From: JBAZOJ01 sp041648755
Lineage (GTDB): Bacteria > Planctomycetota > B143-G9
Direction: 5' to 3'
Assembly: GCA_041648755.1 (NCBI GenBank)
Contig: JBAZOJ010000019.1
Span: forward strand, 1 to 26,043
Length of the DNA stretch: 26,043 nt
Part shown: positions 1 through 9,085 of the stretch, in pieces
Position numbering within the stretch: the first letter of the stretch is position 1
How the letters are laid out: each line of letters opens with the position of its first letter
Made by a program: the position numbers and the translations under genes
The notes under the pieces: model-generated
The model's input: the letters and a program-made list of their open reading frames with translations, nothing else
What the model was told of the DNA's origin: nothing
Database searches by the model: none

Positions 1-2650
1 TGTTCATCTTGGGGCCGATGGCCAGCGGCTGATACCAGTACTGCACTGGCATCGAAGTCCTGGGCACCCAGTTCCACGAAATCGTTGAATACTCGAAGAT
101 ATCAAAGCTTGCTGTAATGCCGCTTCCAGTTGGGGCGCTGCCTGTCCCGGTGTAACCGGTGCACAGGTAATTGCCACCGCCTGTCGAGGCCTGCGCAGCC
201 ACTGCATCGCCCTTGAAGAACCAGTATTGCCCTTCAACGGGCGAGACTTCTCCGTATCCGGTCGGGTTCAGAACGTCGAAGCGGTCCTGTTCGAACCACT
301 CAACAATCTGGTGAATCGGCCCGTTCATCGTGAAGACCATCTGCCGCGGGTTGTCGATGGACTTGGCCATATTCGCTGAACCGGCTCCGATACCACGCCA
401 TTCCGGCGCATACCTGAGTACCGGAGTGGTCGGCGGCGGGGCAAGCGTCGCCGTAACCACCGAGCCTCCGTCGTACCAGCCGCTGACATCGGGGTCGAAG
501 CCACCGACCGGGCCGACGTTCTCAAGCAACAGGTAGAATTCAGTCTGGAAGGCAGCGAACTCGCGAATCGGGCCGCTCATTGTAACGGTAATACCCGTGT
601 CCGGCCCGCTCGTCGTAACGCTACCAGAACCTGAGCCACTCCAGCCGCTGAACGTATAACGCTCCCACAGTGGATTGTTCGGAAGCACGATGTTGGCGGT
701 AGCGTTTGTCCCTTCTTTGAACCAGCCCGAGCCAATCGGTGTGCCCGCATTGGTCTCGACCTTCAACTCGTACTGCTTGTCCCAGTTCCAGTTGACCGTC
801 GTGGGGATGCTCAATGTGAATGGACCGGTGCTGTTAGTGTCACCAAAGATCAGTGATCCCGACCCGGTGTACCCCAGGCACTCATAGCGTACGCCGATAC
901 CGGCCGATACGAACGCCGGCACGCCGGTTTCGATGACTCCGCCCGCAGCGTACCAGCCTTTTGTTGCGCCAATCGCGCTGTAAAGGTCGTTCCTGACGTC
1001 AAGCAAGTACTCGAGTACCCAGATGAAGTCAATTGTCGTCGCTTGCGTGATGTTGAACTGGCATGTGCTGTTGGTGCTGTTGCCGATCTGAGTTGAATTC
1101 CAGCCTGTGCAATGGTAGCGGCTGAAGTTGTCGATCTGGTGTTCGGCTTCGGCAACGATCTGTATCGAAGTTCCGGTCTTGTAGAAGCCTGAAGTATTGC
1201 CCGTAATGAAGGTCTGTGACGAGTTGACCGTGAGCATGTACTCGCGGGCGTAGGTGGCCGTAATGGTCTTTCCTGCGGGGCTCTCAACGGTAGCGCTATG
1301 GGCAATCGTGCCCAAGTCGCTCCAGGAGTCAAAGGCCCAACGCTGGGAAGGTGTCTGCCCCGAGTATTGCGGCACGGAGATATCATGCGGAGCGAAGTAC
1401 TTCCAAGTGCCGGTGTAGGAACCGGTGTATGCAGAGCCGTCAACCGTGACCGAAGCACCGGATGTAAGAGAGGTCTTGACTGTCACATTGACATTGTTGG
1501 TCAGCATGAACGAATCCGACTTGAACCAAGTGCACCATGAACCGCCGTTGTGGGCGCGCGCGGTGAAAACAAACTCGCGGCTTTCAAGACTTGCGGCCGC
1601 GGTGTCAAAAGTGACCGCCCAAACTCCGCCGCCTTGGTCGGTCGGCGTAGCAGCGATCGGGACAATGGTCGTTCCGCCGTCCACGCTGTATCCGAATTCG
1701 AACCGGGTGGGAGGATCAACGCGACGTTCAATGTAAGCACGCGCAGGGCACACTTCGCTGGAGGATGCGCCCCAGTTGGATGTCGTGTTGTTTCCTCTTT
1801 GGTCTCCGCTCATGATAAGCGAACTGACCGTGTTTCCGCTGTATCCGCCCAATCCGGGATAGCAGGCATAAAAGTACAGGGCGACATGCGTACCTAATGG
1901 AGCATTTGGAATGCTCACGGTGTAGTCCGTTGTCGAGCCCCTGGAGGGGGTGTAGGTGGAAGAAGAAGTCCAAAGATGCGTTACCGCACTCGACACAGGA
2001 TCTATCGAGAACAGTTTCAGGTTCACTCTCCAGCAGCTATTGTAGCTGCCGCCACTCCCTATGTAGGTGGTGAATTTTGTGATTGTTCCCGTCACCATGG
2101 AGCCGTTCGCATTTTCAAGGATAGTGAAGTTGCATCGAGAGCTGACCATGGTCGTTCCAAAAGTCCACGGATTGGGCGGAAAGTAGTTCTGGAGCATCGG
2201 AGGTGTTACCGTGGAGGTCAGATCGATTGATCCCTCATCAGGATTGGTATATCCGGTAATGGAATCCGGAATGATATTGACGATCATGATGTCCTCTTCG
2301 CGAGGAGTGGTAACCACCCCGACCGTGTCGGCCGAAGCCCGGACCTTTGATCCGAAATCGGTCAGATCGCCGGTATTCCAGTAAATGGAATAGCCATCGG
2401 TGCCGTCATTGTCCAGACCGATGCTGTACCATTGGTTGTCCTTCGAAATGAAGTACTCGAAGTAGACCACGGTGAACGGCAAGGCCCCGTCAACAACCGC
2501 AATCAATTGCACCTGGCCGCCGTTGTAGTCGCCTTCGTTATAGCCCGCGATATCGGTCACCGTCGCGGGATACGCGTAGGCACTCGGTACATATGCGGCC
2601 AGCGCGGCACACAAAGCTATTGCTGCAAGAAGCGTCTGTAGAACTCGCAT
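1..2650 (-). CDS. Large secreted InlB-type B-repeat protein, C-terminus beyond window
   Basis: The frame is open from an ATG at 2650 down to base 1 (883 codons, no stop), so the gene is cut by the window edge. An AGGAGG lies four bases before the ATG. Residues 1-26 are a Sec signal peptide ending SAYA. Residues about 27-115 look like a bacterial Ig-like domain (IGLDNDGTDGYS...W). Residues about 125-310 resemble the matching part of the upstream neighbour. From about 388 onward there are repeats of the divergent InlB B-repeat type: 'FDSWSD...ITATYAREYMLTV...GFYKTG' and units ending GYTGTGS...F.I...STISWNW. Such proteins are exported and are usually surface or extracellular. It starts 24 bases after the stop of the upstream paralog, so both are probably one transcript. 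Function unknown; an adhesive or structural role is only inferred. A sorting domain, if any, would lie outside the window. Confidence 0.85.
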   Translation of the reverse strand, partial: MRVLQTLLAAIALCAALAAYVPSAYAYPATVTDIAGYNEGDYNGGQVQLIAVVDGALPFTVVYFEYFISKDNQWYSIGLDNDGTDGYSIYWNTGDLTDFGSKVRASADTVGVVTTPREEDIMIVNIIPDSITGYTNPDEGSIDLTSTVTPPMLQNYFPPNPWTFGTTMVSSRCNFTILENANGSMVTGTITKFTTYIGSGGSYNSCWRVNLKLFSIDPVSSAVTHLWTSSSTYTPSRGSTTDYTVSIPNAPLGTHVALYFYACYPGLGGYSGNTVSSLIMSGDQRGNNTTSNWGASSSEVCPARAYIERRVDPPTRFEFGYSVDGGTTIVPIAATPTDQGGGVWAVTFDTAAASLESREFVFTARAHNGGSWCTWFKSDSFMLTNNVNVTVKTSLTSGASVTVDGSAYTGSYTGTWKYFAPHDISVPQYSGQTPSQRWAFDSWSDLGTIAHSATVESPAGKTITATYAREYMLTVNSSQTFITGNTSGFYKTGTSIQIVAEAEHQIDNFSRYHCTGWNSTQIGNSTNSTCQFNITQATTIDFIWVLEYLLDVRNDLYSAIGATKGWYAAGGVIETGVPAFVSAGIGVRYECLGYTGSGSLIFGDTNSTGPFTLSIPTTVNWNWDKQYELKVETNAGTPIGSGWFKEGTNATANIVLPNNPLWERYTFSGWSGSGSGSVTTSGPDTGITVTMSGPIREFAAFQTEFYLLLENVGPVGGFDPDVSGWYDGGSVVTATLAPPPTTPVLRYAPEWRGIGAGSANMAKSIDNPRQMVFTMNGPIHQIVEWFEQDRFDVLNPTGYGEVSPVEGQYWFFKGDAVAAQASTGGGNYLCTGYTGTGSAPTGSGITASFDIFEYSTISWNWVPRTSMPVQYWYQPLAIGPKMN

Positions 2651-2674
2651 AGAACCTCCTGAATACGGCCCGGC

Positions 2675-5600
2675 TTACCGAGCGAGTAGTTCCCTTAGCA
2701 TGGCTCTGAAAGCACCGCTATCGCGAAGAGTGGCCGCGGCTGCTGGAGAAACCAAGTAGTACAACTCGACCATGCTGCTTGTTGTCGCCGAACCTGCAGC
2801 CAGAGCATCGCGCGTGGTCGTCAGGCTCCGGACTACATCGGCACTCATCGAGCCGAATGCTGCTGTCGCGATAAAGCATCCACTTCCGCCGCCTGTCGGC
2901 CCCGTGGGATTGACGTTTCCACTGTCCGTAGAACCGATATTGACCAAAGAAGTGGCGAATGCGTTCATGTACCCAATCTTGTTCGAGTAAGCATAGAACG
3001 CAACGGGCTTGCCCGACGGGCCAATATGCACGTTTATGTTGCCGTCAATGCCGATCGGATTCGGAATTGTCATCGTCTCCCAGGAGGTGCCGTTGTGGCG
3101 GGCATACCTGAATCTGAGCCCGTTCGATGACAGAATGTGCGGATGCTGTGCGGCATCGAGAGCAAAGTCAAGATTGTAGCCAGACGGATTGGCATCGGCC
3201 GTTTCGATAGTCCAAGCATCGGTCGTCTTGCGCGCGACCTTTATGACCGGGCTGTTGACTACTGATGCGTCTTGATACGCAATATAGATTTCCCCGCTGG
3301 GGCTCGTGCGAACCTTGCAGAAGAAACCAGCAACGCCTGAGTCGTCAACGATTTCAGTGGTCCACACGCCAGCCTTCCTTTGGGAACAGACAAGGGCCTG
3401 TGTGCTGGCGTCGAAGAATACTACGACCGGTTCGCCGTCGTTGGGTCTGACAGCGACTGAAAGGAACATGGCCGCCATTCCGTCGTAGGGAATGGTCTGC
3501 GCCCAAGTCGGGGCCCCGCCCATGCAACGGACTTTCACCTGCGCGTTGCTGGAATCGAAGTAGGCCATAATCATGCTGTTGTTTTCGACGGTGTCCCAAG
3601 TGGAAATGCGCCCGACATCTCCGCTATCGTCAAGCACCTTAATCGCCCAGCCCTGGGCAGTCACCCAGCCCGGCGTTGTGACAGTGTCGTGGCAGAGGAA
3701 GTACAGGTGATGGTCGGCGCCGTTATAGAACGTGATGAGCGGCTTGTCGCAGAAACTCAGACCAAGGGCCAAGCCCTGGCAATCCTGCAGTCCGGTAAGG
3801 ACCTGGACGCTTGAAAGCTGAGTTCCTTCGATATCGTATACCTCATAGAATACTGTCTGGAGCGATGGAGAGTAGTACGCAAGGCCAAGGTCGCCATCAA
3901 AGCGGAGCTTGGATGATAGATACAGGGCATCGGAAGCTACTTCCTCAGGCATGTTCCAGAACTGCTCGGGCACGCCAGGCCGTGTGGACCAGAGCCATTC
4001 GAGAGAACTGGGCTGAGAAATAAGGAAGTTGCAGTACGGAACGGTTCCGGTTGGTGTGGAGCCGGTGCCTGCAAAGCCGGAGCATACCTTCGTTGCCGTG
4101 GAGGATTGAGCGTAGCCGACGACCGGCTCGTCACTGTAGTGCCATGACGCACCGGAAGGCGGTACTACTTCAGCGCTGGGATTGGTATTCGTTACAGTCA
4201 GCAGATACTGGGTGGACCACAGAATATGTTGCTCGATCGGGGCTGACATACTCACGTTTATGGCATGCGCATTCGCGGGATCGCGCGGGATCACAACGGC
4301 CGGGTCTGCTCCGAACCACTCGGCCACCCATCTCTGCCCTGCAGTGGCCGCAGGCGCATTTGCCCTGATCAAGACCGACGCGTCAAGCCGTTGCCAGCCG
4401 CTCGGGTCGCTGACAATCGTGCCATTCTCGGCGACTACGGTAAGCATGTGCCATGTCTGCCACTCTGCGTGCTGAGTAATTGCGCCGTTGACTGTAATGC
4501 TCTGCGAAGAATCCGGTCCTGCATAGTTGGTGGAACCGGCACCGGTACCCGCCCAGGAATTGAAGGTGTACTTGGTCACAGCGGAATCGGCCGGCGGGAT
4601 CGCGTAGATGGGAACAACTGTGCCGACGTTGAACCAGCCACTTGTCGGACTGGTCGCGCCGAGATTGCTGCTGAAGGACACATAGTACTGTCCCTGCCAA
4701 ATCCAGGTGATCGTGGAGGCAGCATTAAGCTGGAACATGCCCGTATCGTTGGTCGATCCCGAGCCAAGCGAGCCGGTGCCAGTGTAGCCTCCGCAGGCCA
4801 TGCGCGAATTGCCGTTGGTGATGGATGGATCTACGCTGCAGTGCAATGTAGTGCCGACCTCGTACCAACCATTGTTGTCGCCCGTGGAGACGCCCTGATC
4901 GTTATTGATGATGAGTGTAAACTCCTGCCTGTACTTCCAAGTCAGCAGTGTGGCTGAAGTGATCAGGAAGTTTGCTTCAGTGATATCGCTGGCCAGGTTG
5001 ACCCCGGTGGCTGTCCAGCCTTCGCAGAAGTAGCGTTCCTTGAAGGGGGTAACGTCTATGAGCTGCGATGCATTGGAAATCACCCGGTAGCCGGTGTCAT
5101 AATAGCCATCGATAGGAGCTGTAACCGGGAATGGAGACACTGTGGCGAGCCAATACTGTTGTACGTAGTTGGCAACAATAGGCTGGTTGGTCGCGACCAT
5201 GTCGCCGGTAACCTTCAAGCTGTGAGACATCGCCCCGCCATCGCTCCAGTTGTCGAAGCGGTAACGCCTGTTCTGGGGGGTCTCTATCTGATATTGCGGC
5301 GCTGCGACGCTGTAGGTGTATGTGTTTTCCCAGCTCACGGTCACGTTCTGCACAAAGGGCACGGTTCTGGAAATGCCTTGGAAAGTCAGGGCTCCCGCGT
5401 TCATTGAAGTATTGAAGGTAGCGTTGACCCTGTTGATGACGTGAACTTGTGCGGGAGAGAAATACCACTTGCCGTAGGAGTACCCGTTGGATCCGCGGAC
5501 TGCCATCCAGACATTCGCATCATCAACGGCTCCAAGTGACTGCCAGTCAAAGCTGTATCCGCCATTGCCGTCACCACTCGAAGAGCCTACGACCGTGACG

Positions 5601-7045
5601 GTTGTCTTGTTGGTCGAGTATCCGAACTGAACCACTGTCGGATAGGGTGCCTCCAACTCCACCGTCGCCCGAACCGGGGCGGCGTAGTACGTATAGGTGT
5701 TGTAGTATGGAAAGGCTCCCGATGTGACGTCGCTACCATAGTAGTGGCCGCTGTTGTTGTTGCCGGTGTAGCCATAGGCATTGCAGTAGTACATGTACAC
5801 GCCAATATACGCGCCTGCGGCAATGTTCGCAAACGCAGTTCCCGTCAGGGTGTAGGACTGCTCGCCCTGCAGACTGGCGGTAGAAGGTCCCGAGGCCGCG
5901 ACCGAGTAAGTCCCGCCCGAGTACGTGATAATCTTGAAGCTGTGACTGGGCGAGTTGTACGGGTACACATAGTTGAAGTACGTCTTGTATCCGACAAAGG
6001 TACCGACCGATGCCGAGGAATAGCTCGTGTTCCAGTTCGTTTGGATATATGCGCCGTTGTTGGTCGCCGTCCAAGGGTTATCCGGCCATGTGGAGTAGGT
6101 CTTCGACTTCTGGTAATTGGCGGAGAGTATGATGTTCTGACCATCGATCGGGAGCAACGCCCCGAAGGACTTGTACCCGGGGTTGGCAAGATTGAGTTTT
6201 ACGTCGTATCCGGGCGACGCGGTCGAGCCCGAGTATGCGATGGCCCGCAACATCATCGCAGGATCATACAGGACATCGGTGTCCCAGGCGCATGTGAAGC
6301 CATCGGAAGATGTTGTATCCGACTTGATCAGTGTGTAAGTAGCATCAGCGGCTCCCTTGTACAGGAAGTCGACCCTGTTGACGCCCGCGGCGTAAATGGT
6401 GCCCGCGGTCGCGGTCAGGTTGAGGATGCCCGCGTTTGGATTGACCGAGTCGTATCCGGTGATGCTGGTGACCCAGACGTCTTTCATCGTGTAAACGATG
6501 TTGTCCACCCAGAGCCCATAGTAGTAGTAGTCGTAGGTGTAGGTGTGGAACCGTATCTTCTTGACGTTTCCGGGTATCTCCACCGATGTATTGGCACCGT
6601 AAATATAGGAGTAGTTGCTGGCGATGTTGGCACAAGTGTACCAGTTGCTGCCGTCCGTTGTGTACTGGACGTCAAGGCTGGCGTAGTAGCAGTAGTACCA
6701 GAAGGTCATCGTGCCAGCACCGGGGGGCGTGGTGGGCCAAGTGTAGATCAAATAGTAATCGTAAAAATAACTGGAACCATAGTAGCTGTACGGCATACCT
6801 ACATGGCCGGCATAGTAATAGGAGGCGTAGTTATAGCCATCGACGTCGGCGCCATAGGTGTTGTAGCAGGGGTAGTTGGGATTGGTGGTATATGAAGACC
6901 ATGGCGAGCCGGATGAGTAGATCGGCGTGCCATAGCTGTAGCCGGAATCCCAGTTCTGGCTGAAATCCCATGTGGTCGCCGCGAAGGCCGACGAGGGGAA
7001 TGCAAAGACGACGAGGGCGACTGCGAGCAGGAACAGCTTCTTCAT
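2675..7045 (-). CDS. Secreted multidomain InlB-repeat / beta-propeller protein with CFI-box C-terminus
   Basis: 1456 aa from the ATG at 7045, chosen because it follows GGGAGAAGG and begins a clear signal peptide (MKKLFLLAVALVVF...SSAFA). The frame extends 42 codons further upstream, but that stretch contains the promoter. Order of parts: a Tyr-rich domain (about 23-185) with the MAM/choice-of-anchor-like pattern DVQYTTDGSNWY...IRFHTYTYD...GLWVDNI; an Ig-like domain (about 190-285); a region shared with the downstream paralog; InlB-type B-repeats (about 600-1020) with recurring C.GYTGTGS and ITW.WQ motifs; a region of repeated propeller-like blades (about 1045-1370); and a C-terminal 67-residue CFI-box starting CFIATAAFGS and ending in helices (YYLVSP...LRELLAR). 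The CFI-box is a known C-terminal domain of exported bacterial proteins of uncertain role. Probably an extracellular or envelope protein; the ligand is unknown. Confidence 0.88.
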   Translation of the reverse strand: MKKLFLLAVALVVFAFPSSAFAATTWDFSQNWDSGYSYGTPIYSSGSPWSSYTTNPNYPCYNTYGADVDGYNYASYYYAGHVGMPYSYYGSSYFYDYYLIYTWPTTPPGAGTMTFWYYCYYASLDVQYTTDGSNWYTCANIASNYSYIYGANTSVEIPGNVKKIRFHTYTYDYYYYGLWVDNIVYTMKDVWVTSITGYDSVNPNAGILNLTATAGTIYAAGVNRVDFLYKGAADATYTLIKSDTTSSDGFTCAWDTDVLYDPAMMLRAIAYSGSTASPGYDVKLNLANPGYKSFGALLPIDGQNIILSANYQKSKTYSTWPDNPWTATNNGAYIQTNWNTSYSSASVGTFVGYKTYFNYVYPYNSPSHSFKIITYSGGTYSVAASGPSTASLQGEQSYTLTGTAFANIAAGAYIGVYMYYCNAYGYTGNNNSGHYYGSDVTSGAFPYYNTYTYYAAPVRATVELEAPYPTVVQFGYSTNKTTVTVVGSSSGDGNGGYSFDWQSLGAVDDANVWMAVRGSNGYSYGKWYFSPAQVHVINRVNATFNTSMNAGALTFQGISRTVPFVQNVTVSWENTYTYSVAAPQYQIETPQNRRYRFDNWSDGGAMSHSLKVTGDMVATNQPIVANYVQQYWLATVSPFPVTAPIDGYYDTGYRVISNASQLIDVTPFKERYFCEGWTATGVNLASDITEANFLITSATLLTWKYRQEFTLIINNDQGVSTGDNNGWYEVGTTLHCSVDPSITNGNSRMACGGYTGTGSLGSGSTNDTGMFQLNAASTITWIWQGQYYVSFSSNLGATSPTSGWFNVGTVVPIYAIPPADSAVTKYTFNSWAGTGAGSTNYAGPDSSQSITVNGAITQHAEWQTWHMLTVVAENGTIVSDPSGWQRLDASVLIRANAPAATAGQRWVAEWFGADPAVVIPRDPANAHAINVSMSAPIEQHILWSTQYLLTVTNTNPSAEVVPPSGASWHYSDEPVVGYAQSSTATKVCSGFAGTGSTPTGTVPYCNFLISQPSSLEWLWSTRPGVPEQFWNMPEEVASDALYLSSKLRFDGDLGLAYYSPSLQTVFYEVYDIEGTQLSSVQVLTGLQDCQGLALGLSFCDKPLITFYNGADHHLYFLCHDTVTTPGWVTAQGWAIKVLDDSGDVGRISTWDTVENNSMIMAYFDSSNAQVKVRCMGGAPTWAQTIPYDGMAAMFLSVAVRPNDGEPVVVFFDASTQALVCSQRKAGVWTTEIVDDSGVAGFFCKVRTSPSGEIYIAYQDASVVNSPVIKVARKTTDAWTIETADANPSGYNLDFALDAAQHPHILSSNGLRFRYARHNGTSWETMTIPNPIGIDGNINVHIGPSGKPVAFYAYSNKIGYMNAFATSLVNIGSTDSGNVNPTGPTGGGSGCFIATAAFGSMSADVVRSLTTTRDALAAGSATTSSMVELYYLVSPAAAATLRDSGAFRAMLRELLAR

Positions 7046-7094
7046 CTGACCTTCTCCCTTATCTGGAGATAAAAGACGATACTGCAGCTTGGCT

Positions 7095-7123
7095 ATTGTA
7101 GAACCGTAACTCCATTGTGTCAA
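7095..7123 (-). promoter_or_regulatory. Strong sigma70-type promoter of the secreted-protein operon
   Basis: On the minus strand TTGACA (7118-7123) and TACAAT (7095-7100) are separated by exactly 17 bases. That is a perfect -35 and a one-mismatch -10. It predicts transcription from about 7088 and a leader of about 43 bases to the ATG at 7045. This supports that start over the longer open frame. Confidence 0.8.
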
Positions 7124-7179
7124 GGCTTTTTTGCCGATAGATAGTGCCCCGAACAGGGGGGTGTGCTGCAAAATGCCAC

Positions 7180-7207
7180 TTGACGCCTAACGCCCTCCGG
7201 ATACCAT
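7180..7207 (+). promoter_or_regulatory. Possible sigma70 promoter for the small Cys protein and BatA-like gene
   Basis: TTGACG (7180-7185), 16 bases, then TACCAT (7202-7207). The -10 is only four of six. If real, transcription starts near 7214, two bases before the GTG at 7216, giving an almost leaderless message. This would fit the absence of a Shine-Dalgarno sequence there. Confidence 0.35.
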
Positions 7208-7215
7208 TTCCGGCG

Positions 7216-7371
7216 GTGAAAGCCCTCAAACTACTTCTCCAGCGTATTTCCCTTCTTCTCGGGCTGCGGGACGATTTCCTGTGCGACCGCTGCAAGCTTA
7301 ATTACAGGGATCTCTGCCGCAGGCCGGAGCGACCCAACGCATTGGTTTGCCCCGACTACCGCAAGCACTGA
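7216..7371 (+). CDS. Small four-cysteine protein (CxxC...C...CPDYR)
   Basis: 51 aa from GTG at 7216; the frame is also open back to a GTG at 7144, but those codons do not look protein-like. The C-terminal half reads FLCDRCKLNYRDLCRRPERP followed by NALVCPDYRKH. It has four cysteines in C-x2-C-x8-C-x10-C spacing, which suggests a small zinc- or metal-binding fold. I recognise the 'PERPNA..CPDY' pattern as a conserved tail of small uncharacterised bacterial proteins, from memory and without a search. The stop TGA is followed by one base and then the ATG of the BatA-like gene, so the two are probably translationally coupled. No ribosome-binding site precedes the GTG, so the start is uncertain. 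Function unknown. Confidence 0.6.
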   Translation: MKALKLLLQRISLLLGLRDDFLCDRCKLNYRDLCRRPERPNALVCPDYRKH

Positions 7372-7372
7372 G

Positions 7373-9019
7373 ATGGTTCTCGAATACCCGACCGCACTTC
7401 TTCTCCTTTTCTTTCTGCCCGTCCTGATCCTCCTCGAAGTACTTCGCAACCGCAGACGCGAGCAAAAGGCAGCTTCGGTTTCCATCTGGAGGCAAGCTCT
7501 GGCGGATTCCGGAGAAAAAGCCCGCCGCAAAGTCACGATCTCCCTGGGCCTTGTGCTGCTGATTCTGGCATTCCTCCTTTCGGTTATCGGCGCAAGCCTC
7601 CCCTCTCTGGTAAGCGGCTCAAATTCAGCGAAGCGTTTTTCGCTTGTCATGGATGTCTCCGCCTCGATGAAAGCAGGTGGCTCTTTCTCCCGCGCCGTCG
7701 CGGATGCCCGGCAATACGTTTCCTCAGTTGCCGATAACTCGCTGTTCACAATTGTTGAAGGGGGAGCGAATCCCCTGATTGCGTGTTCCGATGCTTCCGC
7801 AGAGGAGGCTGTTCGCTCCCTGGACCGGTTTGCCTGCGCAGACACGGAGGCGGACCTCGCGGCTGCGGTTCGTTTCGCCCTTACTTACGAGCCCGATGTA
7901 CGCCCCCTGCTCTTCACAGACCATCTCCCCGGAGATGTCGCAGCGGATTTCCGCTCTTTCGGCTCACCCCTTGGCAATATCGGTTTCGTCACAGGCAAAG
8001 CAATGCCGGGGGGACTCTTCTTCGCCGTTGCCAATTACTCTTCTGTGGCGTTCGACGGTGCAGTACTGCTGCAACTTGAGGGTACCCCATCCCGGGAGGT
8101 GCTGCAACTGTCGCTCAAGCCAGGGGAAAGAAGGGATTTCTCCCTCGAGCTTGCACCTTCCGCACGCGGCCGGTTCATCCTGACCATTGACCCTCCTGAT
8201 TCTTTCGATTCCGACAACAGGCTGTACTTCGTCCAGGGAGGAACAGGGGTTACTACTATCGCGGTATTGGGCACGCATTCGCGGGGGCGTTACGGTGTGC
8301 AGAAAGTCCTCGGCGAACTACCGGATGTCAAGTTAGTGAACATCGACGGGGATCGGTTACCGGATGATATTGCCTGCGATGCCGTTGTGGCATATGGTGT
8401 TCCGATAAGCGATGATTCCCCTGCGGGCTTGTACTTCCTTCCACCCTCTGCCCCTGACTTCAGGCCGGGCGATGAGGCACTGAAAGGCTCCCTGACCGTA
8501 TCCGATGCGCCGCTTCATTCGTTCATGCGCGATGCCGACGGGAAGCCTTTCAAGCTGTTGCGGGGAAATCTGTCCGCAGGAAGGGCTTGCGAATTCGGCC
8601 CGTCCTGGCAGCCGGTCTTGTTGTGTGAAGGCAAGACCGTGGTGGCAAACCGGATGGGAACGAACATCTGGGCAGTGGGCTTCTATCCCTCCGAGGAGTT
8701 CACGGATTGGGTGCTTGATCCATCATTCGTTGTTTTCGTCGCCAGGTTTGCGCAAGCCGTGGGCGACGATTCGAACAGGGAAATCCTTCGCAGGACCGAT
8801 GCCGGGCACCTCTTGACAGGCTTTGCGGGCTCAGCAGGATACAACCTGATTTCCGATGTGGAATCCGACCTTCGAGGTAACAAGACGGAATCGTCCGCTT
8901 CCGCCCCACAATCCCCCGCCTCCGCAAGGCGGATGCAAACTCCCATCGGGTGGCTGTTCTTCGCCGCAGTGGCCATTCTTCTGGCCTTGCGGGCAGTGAT
9001 GGCCCTATATCGCACCTGA
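7373..9019 (+). CDS. BatA-like vWA-domain membrane protein
   Basis: 548 aa. The N-terminus (residues about 1-75) has two hydrophobic segments around a basic, cytoplasmic-type loop (LRNRRREQKAASVSIWRQAL), the pattern of the BatA / aerotolerance-regulator N-terminal domain. A von Willebrand A domain follows with the MIDAS start LVMDVSASM (D94, S96, S98). The rest (about 200-510) resembles the long periplasmic part of BatA/BatB-type planctomycete proteins. A final transmembrane helix lies at about 524-544. In other bacteria such proteins sit beside MoxR ATPases and DUF58 proteins; neither is present here, which is unusual. It is coupled to the small Cys protein upstream and followed after 66 bases by an aminotransferase. 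Role probably in envelope assembly or metal-dependent protein interaction; exact function unknown. Confidence 0.8.
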   Translation: MVLEYPTALLLLFFLPVLILLEVLRNRRREQKAASVSIWRQALADSGEKARRKVTISLGLVLLILAFLLSVIGASLPSLVSGSNSAKRFSLVMDVSASMKAGGSFSRAVADARQYVSSVADNSLFTIVEGGANPLIACSDASAEEAVRSLDRFACADTEADLAAAVRFALTYEPDVRPLLFTDHLPGDVAADFRSFGSPLGNIGFVTGKAMPGGLFFAVANYSSVAFDGAVLLQLEGTPSREVLQLSLKPGERRDFSLELAPSARGRFILTIDPPDSFDSDNRLYFVQGGTGVTTIAVLGTHSRGRYGVQKVLGELPDVKLVNIDGDRLPDDIACDAVVAYGVPISDDSPAGLYFLPPSAPDFRPGDEALKGSLTVSDAPLHSFMRDADGKPFKLLRGNLSAGRACEFGPSWQPVLLCEGKTVVANRMGTNIWAVGFYPSEEFTDWVLDPSFVVFVARFAQAVGDDSNREILRRTDAGHLLTGFAGSAGYNLISDVESDLRGNKTESSASAPQSPASARRMQTPIGWLFFAAVAILLALRAVMALYRT

Positions 9020-9085
9020 CAAGCCTCTGTCAGCTTGCAGATTGCCGAAAAATCCACACACTTAGCCTCTTAGCCAGGAGGTCAT

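Noticed and set aside
850..1458. 202-codon minus-strand frame
   Set aside because: It is an out-of-frame shadow within the open frame of the partial secreted protein; Ser/Arg/Thr-rich with no domain.
5744..6895. 383-codon plus-strand open frame antisense to the repeat protein
   Set aside because: Its Val/Gly/Arg-rich, domain-free sequence is the reverse of the Tyr-rich coding strand. It lacks a ribosome-binding site and overlaps a clearly coded secreted protein.
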